64,000 nt of DNA, taken from the NCBI GenBank assembly GCA_965205155.1, contig OZ242033.1:1426001-1490000 (forward strand), read 5' to 3'. Positions 17,246 through 25,970 of this stretch are shown here, piece by piece. The position numbers and the translations under genes were made by a program. Each line of letters starts with the position of its first letter. The first letter of the stretch is position 1. The notes below the pieces were generated by a model that saw only the letters and a program-made list of their open reading frames with translations, was not told where the DNA came from and did not search any database. This stretch comes from Aldehydirespirator sp965205155 (GTDB lineage: Bacteria; Actinomycetota; Acidimicrobiia; Acidimicrobiales; Aldehydirespiratoraceae).

Positions 17246-18217
17246 CTACATCACCGGGCCGGTCGAGGCAGGCACAGCAAGGCGGAACAAGTACTTCGCC
17301 ATACGCCAGGCCAGCCACGCCCCAATCGCCACCGCGAAGGGGAAGAGGGCGAAAGCGGACGCAAACGGATAGTCCAGCACCTCGATCGCCTGCTGGTACG
17401 CGAGAGTGCTATACACCTGCACCTTCCCCTGGCCGAGCAGGAGGGGAGTGACGAAGGACGTCAAGTGAGCCATGAAGACCAGCAGCGTGCCTCCGAGAAT
17501 GCCCGGGAGACTGAGGGGCAGTGTTACCTCACGAAACACTCGCGCTGGTCCAGCACCCAAAGATTTTGCTGCCTGTTCGAGACCAGCATCTATCTTGCTC
17601 AGTGCAGTTACTAGGGGCAATACCATTAGAGGCATGAACGCTTGAGTCAACCCGATGATGATTCCGATGTCCTTACCCAACAGCTTGAGGGGTCGTTCTA
17701 TCAGGTGCAGTTCGATCAACGTTCCGTTGATAATCCCGAAAGGCAGCATCAGCACAATCCAGCCAAGCGTCTGGATCAGTCCCCCACCGACCGTCGGTAG
17801 GAGCACCAGCACCATCAAGATGCCCTTCAGGCTCTTCCTCGCCCCTACTTGCCGAGAGACATACAGGGCGAGCGGATATCCCATCAGCAGAGTCACGATT
17901 GTAGCGATGGTGCTGATCCTGATTGTACGCCAGTACACCTCGAAGTAGTAGATGTCGCTCAGGATCCGTTCGAAGTTGTCGAGCGAAAACGTTCGCTCAG
18001 GAAGGTTCGATCCGGGAACTGCCTTCCAGAAGCTGAACACGACGAGGTGTCCGAGGGGAACAAGGAAGACTATGGCTACAAGAATCAGAGCCGGAGCAAC
18101 GAGCAGGAACCGCTTGATGTTCCCGGGAACTCTCAACTTGTTCCCGGGAACACCAAGGGTACGGCTCTGGCGTGCGGTGGTACCGCCGCTCAGTCTTCGA
18201 GGATCTCCCTGTTCCAA
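17246..18217 (-). CDS. ABC transporter permease (PotB-like)
   Basis: 323 residues. The N-terminal span FLLVAPALILVAIVFLVPLGHL is followed by a periplasmic loop, then five more spans, with the EAA loop AGLEQAAKSLGAGPARVFREVTLPLSLPG. Partner of the next permease. The ATG at 18217 lies 28 bp inside the binding-protein gene; about 35 polar residues precede the first span, so a shorter form starting further in is possible. Confidence 0.87.
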   Translation of the reverse strand: MEQGDPRRLSGGTTARQSRTLGVPGNKLRVPGNIKRFLLVAPALILVAIVFLVPLGHLVVFSFWKAVPGSNLPERTFSLDNFERILSDIYYFEVYWRTIRISTIATIVTLLMGYPLALYVSRQVGARKSLKGILMVLVLLPTVGGGLIQTLGWIVLMLPFGIINGTLIELHLIERPLKLLGKDIGIIIGLTQAFMPLMVLPLVTALSKIDAGLEQAAKSLGAGPARVFREVTLPLSLPGILGGTLLVFMAHLTSFVTPLLLGQGKVQVYSTLAYQQAIEVLDYPFASAFALFPFAVAIGAWLAWRMAKYLFRLAVPASTGPVM

Positions 18218-19383
18218 CGCTCAGTCAGAGTAGTGCGCGCCTCGGCGACGTACGGCCAATCGAGCGCGATCAGTGCCTCGACCGCCTCGGGTCCATAGAC
18301 GACCTTCTGTGCCAGCTCGGGCGACAGCTCAACCTTCGAGTTGGTTGGACCGAAGTAGATTCGTTCGGCGTAGGCCTGTTGCGTCTTCGGGCTCAGCGCT
18401 ACCTGTGCCCAAGCCAACGCCAGGTCACGATTCGGGGATCCTGCACTGATGACCATCGTGTCCATGGCAAGGATCGGGCCCGGATCCTTGGGGAACGAGA
18501 AGTCCACGGTGTCGAAGTTGTCGGCCGCAGTCACCGCGTAGCCGCTCAGGTTGACAGCCGCGACCACTTCGCCGGCGTCCATCAACAGCCCGAGTTCGTC
18601 CTGGCTGGTGTAGACGAGCGGGACCGGCTTGAGTTGCGCGATCTTCTCGAACGCTAGGTCGGTGTCGTGCTCGGTGCCCCCCTCGAGACGAGCGGCGATC
18701 GCGATCATCCCATCGCCACCGGTCGACGGGAACGTCGGGAAGGCGATCTTGCCCTTGTGGGCCTCGTTCCAAAGGTCCGCCCACTCCGGTGGGCCGTCAA
18801 AGGCCTCCGTGTTGTACTGGATGCCGAGGGCGAGCAGGCTGACCCCGTAGACCTCGCTGTCCCTGGCAATGGGGTACAGGTCGGCATAGGCCGGGATCTC
18901 GTCGCTCGCAGCTTCGGCCACTCCGTCCAAGACCGCCAGGCGCCCCGTGTGGATGTTCAGATACAGGACATCCATTGTCGGATTGGGATGCTCCGCGTAC
19001 AGCTTGGCAAGCCTGTCGCCTGCGCCACCGAGGAGCAGCTCAACCGTCGCGCCCCGCGCCTCTAGGGGAGGGATCACAACGTCACGTAGAAGTGTTTCGA
19101 TGTCGCCACCCCATACGCCCACAGTGAGCGTCTGCCCACTGAAGTCCTTGCCAGCCAAGTACTCGCACGTCGCCTCGTCGAAATCGCACGGGACTTCGTC
19201 CGTGGCTTCGGGCTCGTCGGGCTCAGGTTCAGCCGGCTCAGGCTCCTCTGCGGGAGCTGTGGTCTCTGCGGGAGCTGTGGTCTCGGCAGGAGCGGCCGGA
19301 GCCGGTTCGTCGTCGGATCCACATGCAGCGGCAATGAGCGCCATGCACACCGCCAGAACCAACGCTATTCGTCGGCATTTCAT
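18190..19383 (-). CDS. Extracellular solute-binding lipoprotein (PotD/Fe-type)
   Basis: 397 residues. A signal peptide with lipobox (MALIAAACGS) is followed by a Pro/Ala/Glu/Thr-rich linker (repeated ETTAPA) of about 45 residues and then a type 2 periplasmic-binding fold (GQTLTVGVWGGDIETLLRDVVIPP ... ALAWAQVALSPKTQQAYAERIYFGPTNSKV). This resembles PotD, YnjB and iron-binding proteins. First gene of the operon and divergent from the XRE-cupin gene. The ligand is not determinable; polyamine-type by family resemblance. Confidence 0.87.
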   Translation of the reverse strand: MKCRRIALVLAVCMALIAAACGSDDEPAPAAPAETTAPAETTAPAEEPEPAEPEPDEPEATDEVPCDFDEATCEYLAGKDFSGQTLTVGVWGGDIETLLRDVVIPPLEARGATVELLLGGAGDRLAKLYAEHPNPTMDVLYLNIHTGRLAVLDGVAEAASDEIPAYADLYPIARDSEVYGVSLLALGIQYNTEAFDGPPEWADLWNEAHKGKIAFPTFPSTGGDGMIAIAARLEGGTEHDTDLAFEKIAQLKPVPLVYTSQDELGLLMDAGEVVAAVNLSGYAVTAADNFDTVDFSFPKDPGPILAMDTMVISAGSPNRDLALAWAQVALSPKTQQAYAERIYFGPTNSKVELSPELAQKVVYGPEAVEALIALDWPYVAEARTTLTERWNREILED

Positions 19384-19400
19384 CTAACTATTCCCCCCTT

Positions 19401-19415
19401 CACCGCTTCGCGGTG
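19401..19415 (-). promoter_or_regulatory. Perfect short hairpin in the transporter operon leader
   Basis: CACCGC-TTC-GCGGTG, a 6-bp stem with a 3-nt loop, 17 bp upstream of the binding-protein ATG. It lies in the 273-bp divergent gap shared with the XRE-cupin gene (19384-19656), which is otherwise AT-richer and without a gene. It could be an operator for the divergent regulator or a leader hairpin; both are inference. Confidence 0.4.
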
Positions 19416-19656
19416 CTAGATAGTCTGACTCCACAAGATTAGAGCACAACTGCGTTGATGTCCAGTGTGTCCAATCTGTTTGTGTAGCTAGACTACTCAA
19501 GAAGGCTGCTCATGGTCGTGACTAGCCTCTTCGGAAACGCGTCGTCCATGCGCGGCACGCCTGGCACCACGGGCTATCGTCGGAGGAACCTGCCTTGAGC
19601 ACGTCGAGCCGAGAGCAAGAGTCGACGCGGCCGAATCGCGTCTAGGAGTCATCCCC

Positions 19657-20223
19657 GTGCCGGACCCCCGCAACACTGATATCGGGCCGTTGATCCGTTC
19701 TCGACGCAAGGACTTGGCGCTAAGCCTTCGTGAACTTGCCGAGCGAACGGGGGTGACCCATGGGTTCCTGGGTCAGATCGAGCGCGGCGAGAGCAGCCCC
19801 TCGATAGAGACGTTCCTCCGGATCGCCAACGCACTCAAGGCACCGGTGACGTACTTCATCGGGGACGACCCACCCGCAGATGGGCGAGACCCCTCCGAGG
19901 TCGACGCAGTTCTCCAGCAAAGGCTGTCAAGCGATTCGATCAGCTACGAGATGCTCAGCCGAGATTTCTCTCACAAGATGGAACTGTTCCGGGCGCGGAT
20001 GAGTCCTGGCGCGACATGGGTCTCCCGAGACCTCGGTCAAGCGACTGAGCAGGTGATCTATGTGCTGCAGGGCCGGTTGAAGATCACCCTGTCTAGCGGC
20101 CAGCAGATTGTTGACGCCAACAGCTTCCACTACTTGAACGGCGATTCCCTGCGCGGAGTGGAAGCGGTCGGAGACTGCGAGACGGTCTGGATCTCCGTGA
20201 TTACGCCCCCCGTCACGAGTTAG
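19657..20223 (+). CDS. XRE-family regulator with C-terminal cupin
   Basis: 188 residues from GTG 19657, preceded by an AGGAG at suitable distance. Residues about 10-65 are a helix-turn-helix (LIRSRRKDLALSLRELAERTGVTHGFLGQIERGESSPSIETFLRIANAL); about 110-185 form a cupin (SPGATWVSRDLGQATEQVIYVLQGRLKITL). This architecture is typical of PuuR-like regulators that sense a small molecule, often in amine catabolism or transport. Divergent placement next to the polyamine-type ABC operon makes it the likely local regulator. Confidence 0.85.
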   Translation: MPDPRNTDIGPLIRSRRKDLALSLRELAERTGVTHGFLGQIERGESSPSIETFLRIANALKAPVTYFIGDDPPADGRDPSEVDAVLQQRLSSDSISYEMLSRDFSHKMELFRARMSPGATWVSRDLGQATEQVIYVLQGRLKITLSSGQQIVDANSFHYLNGDSLRGVEAVGDCETVWISVITPPVTS

Positions 20224-20248
20224 AGGCGCGGCGCGCCTGATCTGCGGT

Positions 20249-21574
20249 TCAGCGGTCGGCGCCGGTGACCTGCCAGGCCGGGCCGGCGAAGCGCCACAGC
20301 ATCAGCCCGAGACGGGTCGCCATCCAGGCGTGCAGGGCGGCCCACAGCCAGCCGATGCCCGCACCGGCAGCCACCACGAGCAGGCCGCCGCTCACGAGCA
20401 CCACGCCCGCTCCGACCATCGACACGGCCAGGAAACGGAGGTCGCCCGCGCCGATCAGAACGCCGTCGAGGGCGAACACCACTCCTGCGGCCGGTTGGGA
20501 GAACCCGACGTGCAGCAGCAGGAAGGCGGCCAGCGCGACCACGGCGGTGTCCGAGGTGAACACATGAGGCAGCACAGGCGAGATGGCCAGCACCACCACG
20601 CCAGTCATTACGCCCGAGAACAAGCCCCAGCCGATCATGCGCCGCCCCAGCGCTCGGGCCCGGTCGGGTTGGCTGGCGCCCAGCGCCAAGCCGATCAGGG
20701 CCTGGCCGGCGATGGCCACCGCGTCAAGCACCAAAGCCAGCACCGTCCACACCTCAAACACGATCTGGTGCGCGGCCAGGTCGTCAGTGCCGATCCGGGC
20801 TGCCATCGCCACCGTGACGGTCAGGCCGGCCCTCAGCGCCGAAGTCCGGATCAGAAGGTCCCAACCGGCCACCGCCAATCGCCGGATGACGACAGGGTCG
20901 GGCCACAGGCTCACGTCGTGGCGGGCCACGGCCTGCTTGATCCACCACACGAAGGTGGCCGCGGCCGCCGTCTGGGCTAGGACGGTCGACAGCGCCGAGG
21001 CGCCGATCCCCTGGTCGAAGCCGTATACCAGCACCACCTCGAGCAGGAAGTTCCCTACTGCCGATCCCAGGGCCACCGCGAAGGGTCGCTTGGTGTCCTG
21101 CACGCCCCGCAGGTAGCCCACGCCGGCCAGCATCACCAGCATGGCCGGCAGCCCGAACAGCGAGATCCGCAAATAGACGAGGGCGTTGTGGAGCACCTCG
21201 GGGTCGTCGCCCCCCAGCGCGTCCACCAGGGTCGGCGCGAGGACGAACCCGACCGCCGCCAAGACCACACCTGCGGTCACTGCCAGCCAGATGCTCTGCA
21301 CCGCCTGGTGGGCCGCTCGCCGGTCCTCGCCCGCTCCCAGCAGCCGGGCCACCGCGGCCGTCGTCCCGTAGGCGAGGAAGATGAACATGGCGTGGGCGGA
21401 CAGCAGGATCGACGAGGCCACCGCCAGACCGCCGAGTTGGGGGGTGCCGATGCGGCCCACGATGGCGGTGTCGGCCAGCACGTACAGCGGCTCGGCCACC
21501 AACGCGCCCAGAGCCGGCCACGCCAGCCGCCAGATCTCGGTGTCGTCGCTGGTCCAGCGCAGCCTCCGGGACAT
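20249..21574 (-). CDS. MATE family efflux transporter
   Basis: 441 residues with 12 hydrophobic spans. The N-terminus IWRLAWPALGALVAEPLYVLADTAIVGRIGTPQLGGLAVAS is the standard MATE/DinF opening, and GYLRGVQDTKRPF and GQALIGLALGASQPDRAR follow. Probable cation-driven exporter of the DinF subgroup, whose substrate cannot be told. ATG at 21574 was chosen because the MATE similarity begins immediately; the frame is open further upstream but antisense to the ilv leader region. Confidence 0.88.
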   Translation of the reverse strand: MSRRLRWTSDDTEIWRLAWPALGALVAEPLYVLADTAIVGRIGTPQLGGLAVASSILLSAHAMFIFLAYGTTAAVARLLGAGEDRRAAHQAVQSIWLAVTAGVVLAAVGFVLAPTLVDALGGDDPEVLHNALVYLRISLFGLPAMLVMLAGVGYLRGVQDTKRPFAVALGSAVGNFLLEVVLVYGFDQGIGASALSTVLAQTAAAATFVWWIKQAVARHDVSLWPDPVVIRRLAVAGWDLLIRTSALRAGLTVTVAMAARIGTDDLAAHQIVFEVWTVLALVLDAVAIAGQALIGLALGASQPDRARALGRRMIGWGLFSGVMTGVVVLAISPVLPHVFTSDTAVVALAAFLLLHVGFSQPAAGVVFALDGVLIGAGDLRFLAVSMVGAGVVLVSGGLLVVAAGAGIGWLWAALHAWMATRLGLMLWRFAGPAWQVTGADR

Positions 21575-21630
21575 CGGCGCGAGGCTAAGTCGTGTTGCCT
21601 CCCACCGATTCAGCGGCCATACTTGGCGCC

Positions 21631-21669
21631 GTGAACGACGCTGTCCTGCTCGTGGAAGTACTGGCCTGA
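21631..21669 (+). CDS. Putative ilv leader peptide (12 aa, rich in Val and Leu)
   Basis: GTG 21631 opens a 12-codon frame reading MNDAVLLVEVLA followed by TGA; six of the twelve residues are Val or Leu. It lies 112 bp upstream of ilvB and 36 bp before a strong hairpin. Leader peptides rich in branched-chain residues control ilvB by ribosome-mediated attenuation in Corynebacterium and Streptomyces. The frame is too short for coding statistics; the support is its composition, position and the hairpin that follows. Confidence 0.6.
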   Translation: MNDAVLLVEVLA

Positions 21670-21704
21670 CAGCGCGCGCTCGCAAACCCATCCGATCGTG
21701 CGCA

Positions 21705-21723
21705 GACCTCCCCCAGGGAGGTC
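21705..21723 (+). terminator. Attenuator-like hairpin upstream of ilvB
   Basis: GACCTCCC-CCA-GGGAGGTC forms a perfect 8-bp stem with a 3-nt loop, followed by GTTTCG. The position, after a Val/Leu-rich peptide and 58 bp before the ilvB ATG, is where a transcription attenuator would be. The U-run is weak, as often in high-GC genomes. Confidence 0.6.
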
Positions 21724-21781
21724 GTTTCGCGTACGGCCCGCAACACCGACCGCACCCCGAGCACCGCCCCGGAGGCCCACC

Positions 21782-23515
21782 ATGGACATGAACGGCGGAC
21801 AAGCCCTAGTCAAGACCCTCGAGTGCGAGGGCACCGAAGTGGTGTTCGGGCTGCCCGGCGGAGCGATCCTGCCCGTGTACGACCCGATCATCGAGTCCCC
21901 GATACGCCACATTCTGGTGCGCCATGAGCAGGGCGCCGGCCACATGGCCGAGGGCTACGCCCACGCCACCGGACGCCCCGGCGTGGCGATGATCACCTCC
22001 GGTCCCGGGGCCACCAACGTGGTCACCGCGCTGTGCGACGCCTACATGGACTCGGTCCCTGTGGTCTGCATCACCGGACAGGTGGCCTACGCCGCCATCG
22101 GCACCGACGCATTCCAGGAGTGCGACACCACCGGCATCACCCTGTCGGTCACCAAGCACAACTTCCTGGTGACCGAGGCCCAGGACATCCCCCGCATCAT
22201 CCACGAGGCCTTCCACATCGCCACCACCGGGCGGCCGGGCCCGGTCCTGGTGGACATCCCCAAGGACATCGTCGACCCCCGCAACCCTCGCTCGGCCATG
22301 ACCTGGTACGAGCCCACCGACGACATCATGGAACTGCCCGGGTACCGCCCCGCCACCACAGGCGATCCTGCGCAGATCCGGGCCGCGGCCGAGCTGATCT
22401 GCACCGCTGAGCGGCCCGTGATCTACGCCGGCGGCGGGATCCTCAAGGCCCGGGCCGCGGCCGAGTTGCAGGCCCTGGCCGAGCTGATCGACGTTCCGGT
22501 GGTCACCACCCTCATGGCCAGGGGATGCTTCCCCGACAGCCACGAGCTGTGCCTGGGCATGCCCGGGATGCACGGCAACTACACCGCGGTCACCGCCATG
22601 CAGAGTTCGGACCTGCTGATCGCGCTGGGCGCCCGCTTCGACGACCGGGTCACGGGGCGCCTCGACGGCTTCGCACCCGATGCCAAGGTGATTCACGTCG
22701 ACATCGACGCGGCCGAGCTCGGCAAGGTCCGGACCCCCGATGTGGCCATCCGGGGCGACTGCAAACTGGTCATCGGGGAGCTGGTCGAGGCGGTGCGAGC
22801 CTGCGGAGGCATTGACGCCCAGGCCGATCGCCGGGCGTGGCGCTCGCAGATCAGCGGCTGGCAGGAGCGCTACCCGCTCACCTACGAGCAGTCCGAGCCG
22901 GGCGAGCTGCTCAAGCCCCAGTACGTGCTGGAGGTGCTGCGCGACTCGACCCCCGACGACACCATCGTCACCTCGGGCGTGGGCCAGCACCAGATGTGGG
23001 CCAGCCAGTACTGGCGATTCGACCATCCCTACACCTGGATCAACTCCGGCGGCCTGGGAACGATGGGCTTCTCGGTGCCGGCCGCCATCGGGGCCAAGGT
23101 CGGGATGCCCGACCGGATGGTCTGGGCCGTCGACGGCGACGGCTGCTTCCAGATGACCGCCCAGGAACTGGTCACCGCGTCGATGGAGCGCATCCCCATC
23201 AAGGTCGCCCTGTTCAACAACGCGTACCTGGGGATGGTCCGCCAGTGGCAGGAGATGTTCTACGAGGAGCGCTACAGCGAGGTGTACCTCTCCTACGAGA
23301 TCCCCGACTACGTGAAGTGGGCCGAGGCCATGGGCTGCGTGGCCCTGCGGGTGGAGTCTCCCGAGGAGGTGGCCCCGGCCATCAACAAGGCCAACGAGAT
23401 CGACGACCGTCCCGTGGTGCTGGAGTTCCGGAGCGAAGCGGGCGAGAACGTGTTCCCGATGGTTCCGGCCGGCCAGTCCAACTCCGACATCGTCGTCGAC
23501 CCCTCGCAGCGATGA
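21782..23515 (+). CDS. ilvB: Acetolactate synthase large subunit
   Basis: 577 residues. ThDP- and FAD-dependent enzyme making acetolactate or acetohydroxybutyrate for valine, leucine and isoleucine. The N-terminus NGGQALVKTLECEGTEVVFGLPGGAILPVYD contains the catalytic Glu region (RHEQGAGHMAEGYA), with GPVLVDIPKDI in the middle. The ThDP motif runs from GDGCFQMTAQEL to NNAYLGMVRQWQ. ATG 21782 fits the usual start. Stop overlaps ilvN (ATGA). First gene of ilvBNC, behind the probable attenuator. Confidence 0.97.
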   Translation: MDMNGGQALVKTLECEGTEVVFGLPGGAILPVYDPIIESPIRHILVRHEQGAGHMAEGYAHATGRPGVAMITSGPGATNVVTALCDAYMDSVPVVCITGQVAYAAIGTDAFQECDTTGITLSVTKHNFLVTEAQDIPRIIHEAFHIATTGRPGPVLVDIPKDIVDPRNPRSAMTWYEPTDDIMELPGYRPATTGDPAQIRAAAELICTAERPVIYAGGGILKARAAAELQALAELIDVPVVTTLMARGCFPDSHELCLGMPGMHGNYTAVTAMQSSDLLIALGARFDDRVTGRLDGFAPDAKVIHVDIDAAELGKVRTPDVAIRGDCKLVIGELVEAVRACGGIDAQADRRAWRSQISGWQERYPLTYEQSEPGELLKPQYVLEVLRDSTPDDTIVTSGVGQHQMWASQYWRFDHPYTWINSGGLGTMGFSVPAAIGAKVGMPDRMVWAVDGDGCFQMTAQELVTASMERIPIKVALFNNAYLGMVRQWQEMFYEERYSEVYLSYEIPDYVKWAEAMGCVALRVESPEEVAPAINKANEIDDRPVVLEFRSEAGENVFPMVPAGQSNSDIVVDPSQR

Positions 23516-24033
23516 CGGCCACCGGCGCGGCCGCGCCTGCCGATCACGACAACCGGTTCCACACCATCGTCACCACGGTCGAGAACAAGCCGGGCGTGCT
23601 GGCCCGGGTGGCGGGGCTGTTCGCCCGCCGGGGCTTCAACATCGAGTCCCTGGCCGTGGCCCCCACCGCCGACGAGCGCTTCAGCCGCATCACGTTCACG
23701 GTTGACGTGGCCTCGTCGTCGTTGGAGCAGGTGGTCAAGCAGCTCGACAAGCTCATCAACGTGGTGGAGATCAGCGAGCTCAGCCCGACGGAGTCCGTGG
23801 AGAGGGAGCTGATGCTGGTGACGGTGGACGCGGCCGGCGGGCGCCGCCACGACCTGCTGGAGCTGGTCGACGACTTCCGGGCCTACGTGCTGGACGCCAA
23901 CCAGTCGCAGATGATGCTGTCGCTGGCGGCCCGGCCGGGGAGGCTCGACGAGTTCGAGGAGCGACTGCGAGCCTTCGGGATCGTGCAGCTTCAGCGCACG
24001 GGGCGGGTGGCCCTGCCCTCGCTGGACTCCTGA
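23512..24033 (+). CDS. ilvN: Acetolactate synthase small (regulatory) subunit
   Basis: 173 residues with an N-terminal ACT domain (HTIVTTVENKPGVLARVAGLFARRGFNIESLAV) that binds valine for feedback inhibition, and the usual C-terminal half (ERELMLVTVDA ... FGIVQLQRTGRVALP). ATG overlaps the ilvB stop by four bases. Activates and confers feedback control on IlvB. Confidence 0.96.
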   Translation: MTATGAAAPADHDNRFHTIVTTVENKPGVLARVAGLFARRGFNIESLAVAPTADERFSRITFTVDVASSSLEQVVKQLDKLINVVEISELSPTESVERELMLVTVDAAGGRRHDLLELVDDFRAYVLDANQSQMMLSLAARPGRLDEFEERLRAFGIVQLQRTGRVALPSLDS

Positions 24034-24110
24034 GGGGTTCCACCCCGGTCCGCCCTACGATCACATCCGCAACAAGCGAACATCGGCAACACCCGACAAG
24101 AGAGGTTTCC

Positions 24111-25142
24111 GTGGCCAACATCTATTACGAATCCGACGTCGACCGGTCGGCCATCGCCGGCCGGAAGGTGGCCGTGCTGGGCTACGGCTCGCAGGGCCAC
24201 TCCCATGCGCTCAACCTCAAGGAGTCGGGGATCGACGTGCGCGTCGGCCTGCGGGAGGGCTCGTCATCGGTGGCGAAGGCACAGGAGGCGGGACTCGAGG
24301 TCCGGTCCATCGCCGAGGCCGTCGCCGAGGCCGACCTGACGATGATGCTGATGCCCGACACCGAGATGGGCGCCATCTACACCGAGCACGTCGAGCCGAA
24401 CCTGCAGCCGGGGGAGGCGATCTTCTTCGCCCACGGGTTCAACATCCGCTTCGGGCTGATCTCGCCGCCGGAGTCGGTGGACGTGTGCATGGTCGCCCCC
24501 AAGGGCCCCGGCCACCTGGTGCGGCGGACCTACGTCGAGGGCGGCGGGGTGCCGTGCCTGGTGGCGATCGAGCAGGACGCGTCGGGCTCGGCACTGCCGC
24601 TGGCGCTGGCCTACGCCGACGCCATCGGCGGGGCCCGGGCCGGGGTGATCGAGACCACCTTCACCGAGGAGACCGAGACCGACCTGTTCGGCGAGCAGGC
24701 CGTGCTGTGCGGGGGCACCACCGCGCTGGTGCAGGCCGCCTTCGAGACGCTGGTCGACGCCGGCTACCAGCCCGAGATCTGCTACTTCGAGTGCCTCCAC
24801 GAGCTGAAGCTGATCGTGGATCTCATGTACGAGGAGGGCATCGCCGGGATGCGCTACTCGGTGTCGGACACCGCCGAGTACGGCGACCTCACCCGGGGGC
24901 CCCGCATCGTCAACGACGCGGTGCGGGCCGAGATGCAGCGCATCCTGGCCGAGGTTCAGGACGGCTCGTTCGCCGAGGAGTGGGTGGCCGAGAGCCGGGG
25001 AGGCCGGGCCAACTTCCTGCGCCTGGAGGCGGCCGGCCACGATCACCCGGTCGAGATCGTGGGCAAGGAGCTCAGGGCCATGATGCCGTGGATATCGGCG
25101 GGCAAGGCGTCGGTGAAGGAGACCTCCGGTGGACAGGGCTAG
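24111..25142 (+). CDS. ilvC: Ketol-acid reductoisomerase
   Basis: 343 residues from GTG 24111, preceded by GAGAGG. NADPH-dependent isomerisation and reduction of acetolactate. The Rossmann motif VLGYGSQGHSHALNLKESG, the AKPGHLVR-type sequence APKGPGHLVRRTYVEGGGVP, and the metal-binding helices (LFGEQAVLCGG; CYFECLHELKLIVDLMYEEG) are all present. Class I length. It overlaps the dps-like gene by 14 bp at the 3' end. Confidence 0.97.
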   Translation: MANIYYESDVDRSAIAGRKVAVLGYGSQGHSHALNLKESGIDVRVGLREGSSSVAKAQEAGLEVRSIAEAVAEADLTMMLMPDTEMGAIYTEHVEPNLQPGEAIFFAHGFNIRFGLISPPESVDVCMVAPKGPGHLVRRTYVEGGGVPCLVAIEQDASGSALPLALAYADAIGGARAGVIETTFTEETETDLFGEQAVLCGGTTALVQAAFETLVDAGYQPEICYFECLHELKLIVDLMYEEGIAGMRYSVSDTAEYGDLTRGPRIVNDAVRAEMQRILAEVQDGSFAEEWVAESRGGRANFLRLEAAGHDHPVEIVGKELRAMMPWISAGKASVKETSGGQG

Positions 25143-25617
25143 CCAGGCACCCGTGATCGACATCGGCATCGACGAGGCCGACCGCATCGCCATCGCCGGG
25201 GGGCTGTCGAGGCTGCTGGCCGACAGCTACACGCTGTACCTGAAGACCCACAACTACCACTGGAACGTGGTCGGGCCGATGTTCAACACGCTGCACCTGA
25301 TGTTCGAGGAGCAGTACACCGAGCTGGCCCTAGCCGTAGACCAGATCGCCGAACGGATCCGGGCGCTGGGCGAGCCCGCACCGGGCAGCTACGCCGAGTT
25401 CGCGAAGCTCTCGTCGGTGTCAGAGGAGGCCGACCGTCCCGACGCCAACGAGATGATCCGCCGCCTGGTCCAGGGCCAGGAGGCCGTCGTGCGCACCGCC
25501 CGGTCGGTGTTCCCCGCCACCGAGAAGGCCGGCGACGAAGCGTCCGCCGACCTGCTCACCCAGCGAATGCAGGTCCACGAAAAAACAGCCTGGATGCTCC
25601 GCAGCCTCCTCGCCTAG
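25129..25617 (+). CDS. Dps/ferritin-like DNA-binding stress protein
   Basis: 162 residues from GTG 25129. The ferroxidase motif KTHNYHWNVVGPMFNTLHLMFEEQYTEL has the His, Asp/Glu and Trp arrangement of the Dps inter-subunit site, followed by AERIRALGEPAPGSYAEF. Forms a 12-mer that stores iron and protects DNA. The start lies inside the ilvC 3' end; whether it is normally co-transcribed with ilvBNC is unclear. Confidence 0.88.
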   Translation: MDRASQAPVIDIGIDEADRIAIAGGLSRLLADSYTLYLKTHNYHWNVVGPMFNTLHLMFEEQYTELALAVDQIAERIRALGEPAPGSYAEFAKLSSVSEEADRPDANEMIRRLVQGQEAVVRTARSVFPATEKAGDEASADLLTQRMQVHEKTAWMLRSLLA

Positions 25618-25678
25618 TTTCAACACATGGCTGGATGGCGTCGTCGACCAACTGCACAGAATCAGGGAGATCGCTGTC

Positions 25679-25706
25679 AGTTGAGGCGTTCGACGATCAT
25701 GGCCAT
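25679..25706. repeat. 28-bp direct repeat, left copy, matching the 3' end of the thiolase gene
   Basis: Identical over 28 bp to 27814-27841, the last codons of the thiolase gene. On the minus strand, 25677-25712 reads TAGMAMIVERLN then a stop, the thiolase C-terminus, but sequence further in does not match the thiolase. The two copies are 2,135 bp apart in direct orientation and bracket a VapBC-type pair and a lipoprotein gene. Either a relic of a second thiolase or a junction left by insertion. Confidence 0.8.
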
Positions 25707-25748
25707 ACCAGCGGTGTCCAGGCCTCCTGTGGTGTGTATAGTATGCGC

Positions 25749-25970
25749 ATGGCTCGTGTCAATGTGTATCTTCCCGACGAACTGGCGGAACAGGCCCGGG
25801 CGGCTGACCTCAATGTTTCGGGCTTGGCGCAGGACGCTATCCGGCGCGCTCTTGATGTTCGGGCGGTCAACGACTGGCTGGACGATCTAGCGTCGCTTGA
25901 CCCGATCGACGTTGACTATGACCTAGTGAAGCAGGCGGTAACGGCAGCAAAGGACGAGTTTGGCCTCTGA
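25749..25970 (+). CDS. Antitoxin of a VapBC-type pair (RHH-like)
   Basis: 73 residues, MARVNVYLPDELAEQARAADLNVSGLAQDAIRRAL, a ribbon-helix-helix antitoxin start with the usual C-terminal toxin-binding tail (VDYDLVKQAVTAAKDEFGL). ATG 25749 (MARVNV) is chosen over 25743 (MRMARV). An 8-bp palindrome ATGCGCAT spans the two start codons and a TGTATAGTAT box precedes them, so the operator may overlap the start. It overlaps the toxin frame by 11 bp. Confidence 0.8.
   Translation: MARVNVYLPDELAEQARAADLNVSGLAQDAIRRALDVRAVNDWLDDLASLDPIDVDYDLVKQAVTAAKDEFGL

Noticed and set aside
19497..19709. A 70-codon frame on the minus strand in the transporter/regulator gap
   Set aside because: It overlaps the XRE-cupin start, has no ribosome site or family resemblance, and the gap looks regulatory.
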